DNA of 64,000 bases, from assembly GCA_958510875.1 (NCBI GenBank), contig OY294068.1:30360297-30424296 (forward strand). The letters are read 5' to 3'. Source of the stretch: Endomychus coccineus (taxonomy: Eukaryota > Arthropoda > Insecta > Coleoptera > Endomychidae). This document shows, piece by piece, positions 32,494 through 44,089 of the stretch. Position 1 is the first letter of the stretch. Every line of letters starts with the position of its first letter. The notes beneath the pieces were generated by a model. The model was given only the letters and a program-made list of their open reading frames with translations, made no database searches and was not told the DNA's origin. The translations under genes were made by a program, and so were the position numbers.

Positions 32494-34822
32494 CAGGTGT
32501 CCTCGAACTGCGTGGCTAAAATAAAACCGAAGATTCTTTGATTCGAAAAAAATTTGATGAGCCTTTTTACTTTTGCCTCAAGTGTCTTGTTTAGCCGGTA
32601 GAGGGCTTCAAAGTTGCAAAAATAATTTTGTTTTTTCGGTATAACTTGAGAACGTGATAGAGGACTCTTACAATATTTGGCAGGTGAGTTACTGTCAATA
32701 ATAGCCGTTTTAGAGAGTGGAGCATAGAGCTTTAGAGACCATAGAAATGGCTCAAACTTGAGGATGTAACGGGAAAAGTGTCCAGAACTTTTTTGTGGTC
32801 GATTCAATCCACTCTATATTTTTTACGTAGATAGCTTATCTAATTTGAAAACTTTTCTTACTCCTAGAAAATTTTGATAAAATTAACGGATTAGCTTGAA
32901 AAAAATAATTTTCGAGTCTCTGCAATTTTGGCTTACTAATTTTACTTGATTAAAATACCTTAGTTGCCTTTGCTTTTCTAATGTCATTTTGGCATTTGGA
33001 GAATTTATTCTCAAAACTGTCAAATTTTACTTTGCTTTCCGTAAAAATTTTATAAAATTATGTCTCAAAATTTCACTAACACTGAAATGGTTAATATCTC
33101 GGTAAAACACGAATAATAAAAACAATAGAAATGGGGAAACGATGTGATTATTTAGGAAAAACAAATGCTGAATTAAAAGAAACAACAAAACTTTTTGGGA
33201 AATCGCTAAGGCATCAATTGTTCGAAATGTTGCCCATTTTCCTGAATACACACATTAATTCGTTTCAAGAAATTGGATGGAACTCTGGCTAGTACTTCAG
33301 GATCATTCTTCAATAAATCCGCTTCATGATTAATTCGTTGCAACAATTCCTCTCGTGTGTTTACTGGAGCTGCATAAACTTTCGACTTCAAAGCGCCCCA
33401 TAGAAAGAAGTCGCAGGGCGTCAAATCAGGGGAGCGGGCCGGCCAGTTCACTGGTGCATCGTGTCCTCTACCTATCCAGCGATCTGGATATTCCGCATTC
33501 AAATGTCGCCTCACAGCTAATGTGAAATGAGGAGGTGCACCATCATGGATAAACCAGGCCACGACGAATGTGTAAGGGCAAGTCTTCCAACAGTTCAAGT
33601 AGCCTTTGTTCCAAAAAGTTCAAGTAGTTCTCCCCGTTCAATCGATCGGGTATAACGGTAGGGCCAATAATGAAGTTATCCACAATTCCAACCCAAACAT
33701 TGATTTTAGTTTGATTCTGAAAATATGTAACTTCCGTTTCATGAGGATTTTCATCAGCATAGAAATGTTCATTATGGAGGTTAAAAAGACCACATCTCGT
33801 GAAAGTATCTTCGTCCGTGAACAGAATTCTTCTACAAAAATTGGGGTTTGCGTTTTGTCTTTGGACAATAAGCCGACAGAAATCTAGCCGATGACCTGGA
33901 TCCATGGGCAATAAGTCTTGAACTGTTTTAATATGATAGGGATACAACAGTTCTTCTTTCAGTACATTATGAACTAATGATTTTGAGGCTCCAATACGAA
34001 GTCTCAAACGTAGTGTGCTTATCCCAGGTTCAGTTTCAACCGCTTCCAGTATCGCTTCTTCGAGCTCTAACGTCCTTCTTGTCCGTCTGCGTCCAGTTTC
34101 TCTGCGATTTGTTTCAAATTTGCCAGTTTCGCGAAGGTTTGCCGATTTGGAATTCTGCGATGCGGATATCTTTCCCTTCTCCGGCCATTGCAACGACAAA
34201 GTTCATAAATCAATAACATATCAACCATTTCAGTGTTAGTGAAATTTTGAGCCATAAATCTATGAAATTTTTACGGAAAGCAAAGTAAAAACTGACAGTT
34301 TTGAGAATAAATTCTTCAAATGCCAAAATGACATTAGAAAAGCAAAGGCAACTAAGGTATTTTAATCAAGTTAAATTAGTAAGCCACAATTGCAGAGGCT
34401 CGAAAATTAATTTTTTCAAGTTAATCCTTTGATTTTATCAAAATTTTCTAATGGTAAGAAAAGTTTTCAAATTAGAAAAGCTATCTACATTAAAAATATC
34501 GAGTGAATTACATTGACCACAAAAAAGTTCTGGACACTTTTCCCGTTACATCCTCAAGTTTGAGCCATTTCTATGGTCTCTAAGGCTCTGTGCTCCACTC
34601 TCAAAAATGGCCATTATTGACAGTAACTCACCTGCTGAATATTGTAAAAGTTCTTCATCACGTTTTCAAGTTATACCGAAAAAACAAAATTATTTTTGCA
34701 ATTTTGAAGCCCTCTACCGGGTAAACAAGACACTTGAGGCAAAAGTAGAGAGGCTCATCAACTTTTTTTCGAATCAAAGAATCTTCGGTTTTATTTTGGC
34801 CACGCAGTTCGAGGACACCCTG
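32494..34822 (-). mobile_element. Tc1/mariner element, 2,329 bp, with about 600-bp TIRs
   Basis: The ends CAGGTGTCCTCGAACTG (32494) and CAGGGTGTCCTCGAACTG (reverse complement from 34822) are flanked by TA on both sides (32492-32493; 34823-34824), the Tc1/mariner target duplication. The inverted arms are very long, 32494-33097 and 34218-34822, with only scattered differences. They reach into the first dozen codons of the transposase. The gene between them has two frameshifts. Confidence 0.92.
33206..34255 (-). pseudogene. Tc1/mariner transposase, rosa-like (long DDxD spacing), frameshifted
   Basis: The start codon at 34255 opens MAQNFTNTEMVDMLLIYELC and an N-terminal HTH (HRRIPNRQTFAKL). A one-base shift at about 34130 moves to the frame FETNRRETGRRRTRRTLELEE. 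The catalytic domain follows: LFTDEDTFTRCG (first Asp), VWVGIVDNFIIGP, then a second shift at about 33560 and WFIHDGAPPH (second Asp), NWPARSPDLTPCDFFLWG (third Asp). I count 43 residues between the second and third Asp, longer than the 34 of classical mariner and close to the DD41D spacing reported for the rosa group. The C-terminus NGQHFEQL is intact. Cut-and-paste transposition is the known role; both frameshifts would abolish it. Confidence 0.88.
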
Positions 34823-34824
34823 TA

Positions 34825-35345
34825 TGTTATGGTCACGGACATCATCCGACTGTCCCTTTACCAGCTGTCTGCCATTTAAACGTTGCCTGTCTTGGTGATG
34901 TGTTATCTGTCAAAGACAGTCCAAAATGTGATAATGATCAAAATTTATGGATCTATCTGTCAATTGCTACCAATATGTTATCAGCAAAGATGAATAAGGA
35001 AATCTGGTCAGGTCAGAGAAAATTGAAAATATACAAGAGAATACCTCGAGATCACATGTTGGAACCTCTTTTGTATATATTATATACAAATGACCTGATC
35101 ACCAGCAGGAAAGTTCTGAACTTGAGGGAGTTTGACACTCTATCGAGGGCAAATAGTTGATTTAAAAGAGAACTGTGAACTTAGTTACCATTCAAACAAT
35201 AAAATTATACTCAACAAGTCGGTAGACACCCTCACATCTGTGCGTCCTCCTCAGGGTATTATATTCAAGACTGGATTGCTCCATGCAGATTGATAGGTTG
35301 GCAAAAGGTCTATCAAGGTACTGTTTTGTCCTTAGAACAATTTCC
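34825..35345 (+). pseudogene. Fragment of a LINE reverse transcriptase (weak)
   Basis: Frames contain LEPLLYILYTNDLI (about 35060-35100), similar to the GPLLY-x-IYTNDL segment after RT motif B. Then DRLAKGLSRYCFVLRTIS appears at about 35290-35345, similar to the region after motif C. The part between is degraded and the FADD motif is not visible. The relic is cut off at 35345-35350 by a family B PLE end. Confidence 0.45.
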
Positions 35346-35349
35346 CTTA

Positions 35350-35420
35350 CAAAGGACCTCAGTACTTTAACAGTATTTTTACTGGATGAAAGTGATTATT
35401 TCTTATTTATGGTGGAATTA
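35350..35420 (+). repeat. PLE family B end fragment
   Basis: The stretch aaggacctcagtactttaacag through gtgattatttcttatttat matches 26008-26068. It is the outermost part of the family B terminal repeat without its hairpin. Confidence 0.6.
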
Positions 35421-36394
35421 TATAATTTGTTTAAATCAAACGACCCTGTTATTGAAATGTAAATAAATGAATTCAATTTATGAGTTCGCCGTGATCACTA
35501 CAATCATTATAACCATCAAAAGTCCGCTAATAGAATAAAAATACATTCGTAAACTCCATAAATTAGGCGATAATAATCTGCAACTGCAATTTCGTGAGTT
35601 AAACAACTCTTGCGGAAAATGATAACTGCCGAAATAAATCGTCTAAAACGAGACATTAAGTCAGTTTGTTGGCAAATGTTCATAATGTCTTATGTCACTT
35701 TGTGTTTACATCGTTGTTCTTAGTCCCTGAACAAGGACGTGTGGGCGACATCCAGACACCTGTGGATTCACTACCAACACGATCTCTGTCTTAGTGTTTG
35801 ACAAGATGTGGGTGTATGAGGAAGGAAGGTATCCCGTGTCTGCACTTGATTTTTCCATTTACATTTTAAAACATTGGTAATTACATACGCGACGTATCCG
35901 TATCTTACGGATTACTCTACACGGAAATAACTATTCGAGCCTTCTCAAATGCCAGAAGATATTATTTATATGATGGCATTACGTGTTTTGAAATTATTGC
36001 CTTTGATATTATCGTGTGTAATAAATTTATACAATTAACGCGAAACATAAATAGCGCCTAATTGAATAACAAGTAGAAATATCAAGGATTTTCTTGTGGT
36101 AATATGTAAGGGAAAATACCTTTTCCGTGATCGAAGTTTGCATCTTTGCAGAAAATGGTGAGTTTGGAAATACACATTTTTCTAAAAGGAGAAACTTCTT
36201 CTGATATCCTACTAGAGACAGGTGTATTCAATCAACTCGTATTGAAAAACGTTTTATCAGACGTTTTTTCGATTTTTGTTCAATATCCTATGCATTGTAG
36301 AGCATTGTAGTTGTTGTCAGTAATGTAGAATAATTTCTATAGCTCTTGTATTGATAATTTTTCTCTAAGGACTATATTTATCGAACTACAGAGC
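35421..36394. other. Non-coding, no recognised feature
   Basis: AT-rich sequence with no frame or repeat I can place. Confidence 0.45.
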
Positions 36395-36950
36395 AATCAT
36401 AATTTAGGGCTCGTATGGTTCACAGATGTGTCCAAGGTAGGTCAGGCTTCTGGGGCGGGAGTGTACCTAAAAAGGCCAAAGATTACTATCTCAGTGACTC
36501 TAGGCGCCTACTGCATGGTTTCGAGGTCTCGCAATATTGACTTGTGCATTGGAAAACCTGGGAAGAAACCATTAAATAGGCGCATATATATTTACAGAGA
36601 CAGTCGGTCAGCTCTGGGAGCTCCCAAATCACCCAGAGTCACATCAAGGCTTGTCAAAGAATGCAGAGATACACTAGCTGAACTAGCCGGGAGAAATAAG
36701 GTTCAACTCATCTCGGTTCCTGGGCACAGTAGAGTTTAAGGAACCCTGGCCAAGCGAGGTCGAATTGCGTGGGGGATCTCGCCTTTCTGGGCAAACTGAA
36801 CAAAGAGTGGTCTAAAATGTGGCGAGATGAGGCAGGCCAAGCTCTTCATCAAAGAGCCTGTGCCTAGACTCTCAAAGAAACTCCTTTCTCTGAATAGAAG
36901 GAACATCAGAGAGATGACTATAATCCCAACCGGTCACTGTCGTCTTAGAA
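36395..36950 (+). pseudogene. Non-LTR retrotransposon RNase H domain relic, 5' part
   Basis: Frames read GLVWFTDVSKVGQASGAGVYL (RNase H start, D of TD), then RIYIYRDSRSALGAP (second Asp region), LVKECRDTLAELAGRNKVQLISVPGHSRV (third block), and IIPTGHCRLRN. This is the RNase H and tail of an I/R1-like LINE, in the same family as 10766-12190. It is interrupted at about 36950 by another LINE and continues at 38814. A frameshift follows GHSRV. Confidence 0.75.
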
Positions 36951-38813
36951 ATTAAAAATGCCAAAATAAAACATACAACCATACTAAATGCGTCTTGTAA
37001 AGAGCGTACAATGTGGGGTATAATAAATTCAAAAAGAAATTTGTTAAAAAGGAATACAGGATCAAATATTAATGAAAATACATTTAGTAAACATTTTTCT
37101 TCAATTCCAGGTGAAATTGCTAGTGAAATTCCCAAATTATGTAGTAGAAATGAATTATTCCTTAAGAATATTTCTAATAAATTAAATTTTTCTTTTAAAG
37201 AAATTAGCCAGATTGAGGTAAGGAATATAATAAGCTCACTTGAAAACAGCAGGTCGAAAGATTACTATGATTTATCTGTAGTACTAATTAAACGTAACGT
37301 AAGTAGTATTATTTATCCATTGACTTTGTTAATAAATAAATGCCTCGTAAGTGGAAATTTTCCAAATTGTTTGAAAGTAGCCAAAACTATTCCGTTATTT
37401 AAAAAAGGTGACATTGATGATGTAACAAATTATAGACCAATCTCACTTGTACCGATATTTTTGAAAATACTGGAGAAGGCAATGTGTAATCAGATTGTAA
37501 ATTATTTCGAATCGAATAACCTGTTTTCTAATAGTCAATATGGTTTCCGTAGTAAAAGAAGTACAACGGATGCTATTGCTGAATTTATAAATAATACTCT
37601 TCAATGTTTTGAGTCGGGGTTATATACATTATCACTTTTCCTTGATTTAACAAAGGCTTTCGACTGTGTCTCTCATACGGCTCTTCAGGAAAAACTTGTG
37701 CGCTACAATTTTGACGGAAACAATAGAGAACTTATTCGTTCTTTTTTATCAAATCGATATCAGTCAGTTTGTGTGGATGGCAGATGGTCAGATAAAGAAG
37801 AAGTTAATATGGGAGTACCACAGGGCTCAATATTGGGCCCTGTGGTGTTGTTTTTAATATTTATAAACGATTTCCCAGACTATCTGACTTTCTGCATTAG
37901 CATACTGTTCGCAGACGACTCTACTGTTTCGGTCGCTTGTGATGATCGGTATAAGATGGATGAGTTGTACGAGAGGGCGCAGTCGGAAGCACTTGAATGG
38001 TTTTCCGGAAATGGTCTATGTATGAACGATGAAAAAACTGAAAAAGTTATATTTAGTCTGAGACATGTTGAAAACTCTAGCGTAAAGTTCTTAGGTATAT
38101 TTTTGGATACAAAACTTACCTGGGATGTGCATGTCAATCATTTGGCATCTAAACTTGCGAAAAATGTCTTTGTTTTAGGAAATTTAAAATCGTCGGTTAC
38201 ACTAAATGTTCTAAAGGCAGCCTATTTTGCATTATGCGAATCTCACCTAAGATATGGCTTGTTAGTCTGGGGAAACTGTGCTTCTTTTGAACGCATTTTT
38301 CGCTTACAAGGCGAGCCATTAGAATTATTCATAATGTAAAATATAGGGATTGTTGCAAAGAGTCATTCAAAAAATTAAAGATTTTAACTCTTCCTGGTTT
38401 ATTTGTTATGGAGTGTTTGCTGTATGCACACAAACATTCCAGTTCTTGGGAGTTAGGCAGCGACATACATACTTACAATACCAGATTTATAAATAACGTA
38501 CACGTTCCTTTTGCCAGACTGAGAAAATCGCAAAATTGTCCTAACTACCTAGCCTGTAAATTTTTCAATAAATTGCCTTTGGACTTAAGATCTCTTCCTT
38601 TAAATAAGTTTAAATTAAAAATAAAACAAATTTTATTAGAAAATATAATTTATTCTAGTCATGATTTTTTAAACTTATCTATTTAATATTTAAACAATAT
38701 CTTATAAAAAAATTTTTGCTAATCTATATATTTATATAATCTTTAAATTGTTTTTGTGTTGACCTGTGTATATACTTTGAATTTTGCATCAATAAATTAC
38801 TTACTTACTTAAT
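36951..38813 (+). pseudogene. Jockey-superfamily LINE, 5'-truncated, near-intact RT
   Basis: A 442-codon frame (37011-38339) holds a full RT core: NYRPISL (residues 140-146), LDLTKAFDCV (211-220, motif A), GVPQGSILGP (268-277, motif B) and LFADDSTV (299-306, motif C with the catalytic Asp pair). A one-base shift at about 38310 separates it from the C-terminal frame, which continues through HTYNTRFINNVHVPFAR to 38686. The 3' UTR ends in a short repeat (attacttacttactta, about 38800), the usual LINE tail. The endonuclease is missing, as expected for 5' truncation on insertion. It sits inside the RNase H-bearing LINE: joining the flanks restores the TGHCRLRK-x-LHTMYI reading. This is the best-preserved RT in the window. 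Confidence 0.9.
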
Positions 38814-39115
38814 AAAGACCTTCACACTATGTATATCTCAGATAACCCTATATGTAGGAAATGGAAGGAGGCGAAAGAAATTGCCTCTCATATCCTGTTG
38901 GAATGCCTAGCATTTGCTTCAGGCACCGACACTTACTAGGAGCAGAACTGGTCCCAGAAGAACTTAAGCCAGCACTGGCAACACTCTGGATTTCTGGCGG
39001 GCCACAAATCTGCTAGAATCGAATAGAATATGCTTCTGAACACGGGGTGTACAATGGGCTCAGCTAAGTGGTCTAAGTGCATTTGGAGGCTTAGCCTTCT
39101 CTCCTCAAACGATGA
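38814..39115 (+). pseudogene. Non-LTR retrotransposon relic, 3' continuation
   Basis: Continues the 36395-36950 relic: LHTMYISDNPICRKWKEAKEIASHILLECLAFA (38820-38930) is the Cys-containing tail after RNase H. One Cys is replaced by Trp. The 3' UTR phrase ggtctaagtgca (39070) also occurs in the 10766-12190 copy, and the end is a (gatgat)n tail at about 39105-39122. Confidence 0.75.
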
Positions 39116-39124
39116 TGATGATGA

Positions 39125-40000
39125 GGGGAATTACAAAACACGAACATAATGCAGAAGTATAGATACGGGATATGATCAACTACTATTAATGTATCTTAAA
39201 TGCATTAAATCAATAATTGAGTATTGATCAATTTCAAAAGTGAACACAATATTCTACACTTAGCGAATTTAAATACAATCAAATATCAAATCTTATTACA
39301 TAATATTTATTATTGTCTTGATGGAATGCAGTCCAAATCCAAATTTTGTGTGTTCGTGTCACCCCATAACGTGACGACATACTCCACTCCTGCGTTTGCT
39401 ATGTCCTCAGCAGAGGAGTTGTTGTAAGAACACTGAAATTATTTCCTTTAGTTGCGGATTTTTTTCCGAATTTGGTTTTGCCTTGGTCAAATTCGCGGAC
39501 TTGGTATCACATCCATCGACGGCACACAGAAAAAGAACAATACATGGATGCGCACAGAAATAAAATTTCATATATTCAAAGTCAGCCTTACCGGAATTAG
39601 ATATCTGGAGATATTAGAAAACATTGTGCGATAAGAGAAGATTTGCCTATAGCGCTTTCTGCTCACAATTTTCTAACTGTAAGAGCCTAATTGGATAAAA
39701 ATTTTACAAGCCACTGGATTGGGACACAGGGACCCGGTAAGATGACCCCCCAGGTCGCCCGACCTGTCCGTCTTCAATTGTTTTATGGCGGTACTTACAA
39801 AGTAAAATTTATATGACCCAGTATCAAACAATCGAAAATTTAAGGTTGAAAGAAAAGGCCTTTTCGAATACGAAATTCAGTAAGCCTTTCGTATTGGAGA
39901 CATGTATATGTCATTATAGTAATACATAATTGTGATTTACATAAACTTGTAATCAGTAACAATTGTCCCCATGATCTGGTTCAAAATTTATGTATAATGA
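39125..40000. other. Non-coding, no recognised feature
   Basis: No frame with a recognisable domain. The phrase ccccccaggtcgcccg near 39745 weakly resembles a motif at 12838 and 15822. Confidence 0.4.
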
Positions 40001-40150
40001 ATTCATTTCTTATATAAACCTGAGGATGAGGCAATTATAGACCTCGAAACTGGTTGTACAAAAATTGTTAATGGATTATGAGAAAGACTATATTAACTTC
40101 AAGAATCCATATGAACTCACACTTGGGTGATAATAGTTATATTTCCTATT
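40001..40150 (+). repeat. PLE-type end with hairpin (family F)
   Basis: CTGAGGATGAGGC...GACCTCGAAAC at 40020-40050 folds as CTGAGGAT, then a GAGG/CCTC stem, then GAAAC, the layout shared with the other PLE ends here. The flanking sequence does not match families A-D. No protein remains. Confidence 0.5.
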
Positions 40151-41640
40151 TATGAAAATAAATATATGATGTATATTTTTGGATAGCCTGAAAAATGTTC
40201 TTTCTAACGGTGTCATGACCTACTATGATTTCTATTTTAAAAATGCAAGTTTGGCATATATCTTCCAAATGATTGGACTGACAAAGAAGGATTTTCCATT
40301 CGATAAAATAGAGTAAAACATTTTATGTAATATATTCACAGGGTTCCCCTACAGAAGTAACCTGATATCGAAAATTTTTCAATTTTTGGCTGTAGCTTAA
40401 ATACTAAAATACATCAAAAAGCTGTCTTCACCAGTGTTGATTTCACTAAAAAGTATAACATAGTTGCGAAAACCATATCTTCCTATCTCTAAGAATAAGC
40501 AAGATACCTTACAAAACCAACGGAATCTGGACACCCTGTACTTCATGGTGTAACTAGTCCACTGATAAGAAGCTGCAAATGAGAGCGCGGAAGATAATAG
40601 GTAAAACCACACATGTGGCTCACAAACAGGCTACTTTTTATAGGAATATTCAGAGAACGACTTAGTGGGGTACCAAGGAACAATAAGGTAGAAGTAGATA
40701 GACTCCTGATGCCGTTGTGAAGTTACTGGTGTGCCGTGATGAAGTTAATGTTCAGTCCTTGGGGTACTAGGGGTGGGGTAGGGAGGTGGTGAAATGTAGA
40801 AATATTCTTCGATTATGCCATTATGTAGTCCGAGGAACGCCGTGTATATCAGCTAGTAATTACAATATAGCTCTGATTTATTACAATCCCTCATTTATAT
40901 TTCTATACTTACTGCTTTTGTTCAAAATATTAAATGTGTACACCTAGTTATTTTCTCTGTCCGTAGTCTGCCTGCACTTCAGTTAATTATTGAAAAAAAA
41001 AACAAATAATAAAAACCGTTCTTCCATAGTAAACAGAAATATCTTATGATTTCGTCCCGCTCGTATGGGCTAGAACACGTAAATAATTTTTTGAGTATAT
41101 TTATGGCACGGTTCATGGATTCCCTGCAGAGGAAATTCTATTGTAAACAGTGATTATTTATTAAAGCACCATAATCGCATGTAAGCTGTCGTGTTAACAG
41201 TTTAGTTCATATATTCTGCAGTGTTGTACTCGCGCATGTATTACTAACGCATATCATACTAATAATCTATTCACAATGCATTTGATTTAAATCAACCGTT
41301 TTAATGTAGACGCAACAGCCATCTCGACACATTATGGCACGCATTAAATTCATAATTTACGATAATCGTGACCTGGTTATGATTATGATTGTTTTAATTG
41401 AAAATCTTGAAGGCGCTAATTCCAATTTATGACGTTAATTCGTCCTCGCATTTCCAATTATAGGTGTGAAATCAATTGGCATCTTAACATTGTTGTTCTA
41501 TGATGATACAAAATATCTTTGAGTGCTTGTGACGTAATTGGCGTGTATTTAATGGGGAAAATACTGTTACAGTAAATATCGTTCGTTGTTTAGTACGACC
41601 ACAACTTTATAACCATTCATTCTAACCATAAACACACAAC
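40151..41640. other. Non-coding, no recognised feature
   Basis: AT-rich sequence with no recognisable frame. The stretch at 41180-41600 is rich in TAAT-type phrases, but I can assign no function. Confidence 0.4.
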
Positions 41641-41689
41641 ATTAAAACCATTTGGGCTACAGCGCATTTCAGTTCCCGGTCCTGGCATC

Positions 41690-41872
41690 TTAATGACGAA
41701 ATATTGGCCGTCAAAATATACGGATTTGAGTCCACTAGATTTTTTCCTTCGTGGTCGTCTGAAGAACAGAATCTACGCAATAAAACAAACATCACAATAG
41801 AGCAAAATAACTGTCATTGAATCTTGTTTTGAGGATCTGCTTATATTCAGTTATACAGGGTGTTTCAACGAA
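41690..41872 (+). pseudogene. Mariner-type transposase 3' fragment with element end
   Basis: The frame reads YWPSKYTDLSPLDFFLRGRLKNRIYAIKQ, the region around the third catalytic Asp of Tc1/mariner transposases (SPDLTPLDFFLWG consensus). Shortly after comes TATACAGGGTGTTTCAA (about 41855-41871). This resembles a mariner terminus (CAGGGTGTTTCA) next to a TA, here reading into the flanking DNA. The upstream part of the element is missing. Confidence 0.6.
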
Positions 41873-42250
41873 GGTAACTTCTTCCATAGCTCGCTTATTA
41901 TGAATTATTTCAAATACAGAGTTGCACAGAATCATGAAGTGGCATGTACAAAACGTCTTTAGTTTATACAAGACACCCTATACATTCAACTAAATTTAAT
42001 TATTTCTTAACATTGGATAAAACGTGCCTATAGCAGAAAGTGAGTGTTGAAATAATTGTTAAAGCGGAAAACATAAAAAGAGTCCCATTTCCATATTCCC
42101 ACGTAAATTCAGTCCCACTGATAAAATCATAACTACGTAAATTGAGTCCCGGGTTTCAATATAATTTCCAGAATATTCTTATAAATGAGAGTATTAAGAT
42201 TAGCGCGATTGCAATATTTGCATTCTACATCAACAAAGTTAGGTTAGTAG

Positions 42251-42933
42251 CAGGGCCGCCTTTTTTTTCAAATTACTCTTTATTCATAGAATAAAATAAT
42301 TTGTAGAGTAATATAATGCTCGAAATCGCGGAGAAGGTTATTGCCAGGAAAATAAGTACATAAATGAATATTTATACTATTAGTACGTCTTCTTAATTTG
42401 ACATAATATACAATGCGTAACTACATTAATCACTTTTACAATTGCACTTTTGGAAACTTATCCGCTGAATGATTCGCTTATATCTAACTGACTTAGAACA
42501 ATCCTATCCTGCACTTTCTAGCCTCAAAATCTTTTATCAGGTCATCAAAGCTGATTCGACGCAATACATCAGCTTCCATGCACAGTAGTGCAAGCGAGTC
42601 TAACCTATCCTGTCGCATATTTGTCCTCAAAGGGTTTTTAATGCGTTTCAACTTGCCACTCCACTGCACTTCCAAGATGAAGAGTAGCTATAAGCGCGAA
42701 TTATTCGCCTTTAATACAAAATCAACTAATTCTTGACTACTTTTAGATATTACCAGTCGTTAGGCATACGCAAACTTTTATATTCCAGTAATTTCTTTAC
42801 TTCGTTATTTTTTCCCAGAAAAATTGTCATTATTAGTTTTTTAATTTTTAATTTTTACAATTTCCGCGGGACCCCCAAAATGTCGGGGCCCTAAGCTATA
42901 GCTTAGTCAAGCTTATGCTATAATCCAGCACTG
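42251..42933 (-). mobile_element. hAT element, 683 bp, perfect 8-bp TSD
   Basis: The ends CAGGGCCGCC (42251) and CAGTGCTGGA (reverse complement from 42933) are flanked by identical 8-mers GTTAGTAG (42243-42250; 42934-42941). It carries the C-terminal remains of a transposase on the minus strand. It is a deleted, non-autonomous hAT. Confidence 0.88.
42493..42790 (-). pseudogene. hAT transposase C-terminal fragment (ZMYM-like)
   Basis: The frame reads GKLKRIKNPLRTNMRQDRLDSLALLCMEADVL followed by FDDLIKDFEARKCR. This fits the hAT C-terminal dimerisation tail (KLK-x-IK-x-x-LR-x-x-M-x-QDRL-x-x-LALL-x-IE) found in zinc-finger-MYM-type and related domesticated proteins. Upstream sequence to about 42790 is degraded. 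It is bounded by the 42251-42933 element. Confidence 0.78.
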
Positions 42934-43855
42934 GTTAGTAGATTAGGTTAGGTTCGGTTAGAAACAGGGGGTACAATAAGCAATCATTATTGGTTATACC
43001 GAGTGTTACTGAGTCGGAGTCAATTTTCGTCGACCCGTTAAAAGTAGTGTTTAACTTCAAACTGGGTACCTAAACATTATGTAGCACTTCGGTAATAATG
43101 TGATCATCAACAACTGAAAAGTGGTCTAGCAAACAAAAACCTTTATCAAAAACGCTCACTTGTATTCGGCCGGCGGACGATTGTTTCATTTGGCCACATA
43201 CAGCTCAAATACAATCGACCGACATTCAGCATACAAAGTTTCCACCGATAGTATCCCAGTTTGTAATAGGTTTTGGTTAAAATATTCATACATTTTGCCA
43301 AGACCATCTGGGAGTAACAGTTGCGCGATGAAATGAAAGTAACTTTAAATCAGCGTCCATTTTTTCGTCAGTCCAACTAGGGAAACAAGTCAGCGATCAA
43401 AAGGAAGCAGTTAATTACAAGTCGCTGGCAAATTTCTCTTTGCTTTTAACAATCACCATTAATTAGTAAAACCTTGCACATAATGTGTGGATACGTGCTA
43501 CATAGGCGTCAGATTGATGTAATTCTTGTTGCGGTTTTGTATTACTCGATCCCACAATGTGCAATCAAACGATTTATTATCGACAACTTAGAGCATTTAC
43601 ATTCAGTATACCACAGCAATCCTCCCACATGGTTTAAATGTCTTTATTATTTCCTTTAATGGAAAGCAGAATTTATTAAAATACGGATTTCAAACAAGAA
43701 TGATGTGCTCGTTAGGCTTTTCACTATTCATTGCAGAATTCTATGATTCATGTTGAAAATTAGAACTCATAGTTCTATAGTGTGTGGGGCCCGACATAAG
43801 ATTGGAACAATTCAATAAGTTCTTCTTCTGACTAATATATATGTAGGGGAGGGTA

Positions 43856-44089
43856 GTACTAAGTGAGACGAAATTAAAATTTTTTACTCTAATTTATTTA
43901 TTTTTCTATACATCCGTTTTCTTTTCATTTCATTTTATAGTATAATCTCTCCGCTTTCTAAATTATACACAAAGAAGAAATTAACCACAAAAATAAGCAA
44001 AATAAAATATATTTTTCTTAAGTGCGATCTTGTCTCATTTAGTACCTGAAAGTGTACCAAGTGAGACTAACAAAAGTACCAACTGAGAC
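43856..44089. repeat. Left subterminal motif array of the pogo-type element
   Basis: Copies of GTACTAAGTGAGAC or close variants lie at 43856-43869, 44032-44045 (inverted), 44054-44067 and 44076-44089. Repeated subterminal motifs of this kind are where transposases of several families bind; binding here is inferred. Confidence 0.75.

Noticed and set aside
33606..33887. Plus-strand and alternative minus frames across the mariner transposase
   Set aside because: Shadows of the real transposase frame, which alone carries the catalytic motifs.
41855..42000. Complete small mariner MITE between 'cagggtgttt' and 'gacaccctata'
   Set aside because: The two ends face each other, but the inner sequence shows no extended TIR pairing and the TA duplication is ambiguous; a single end of a truncated element is the safer reading.
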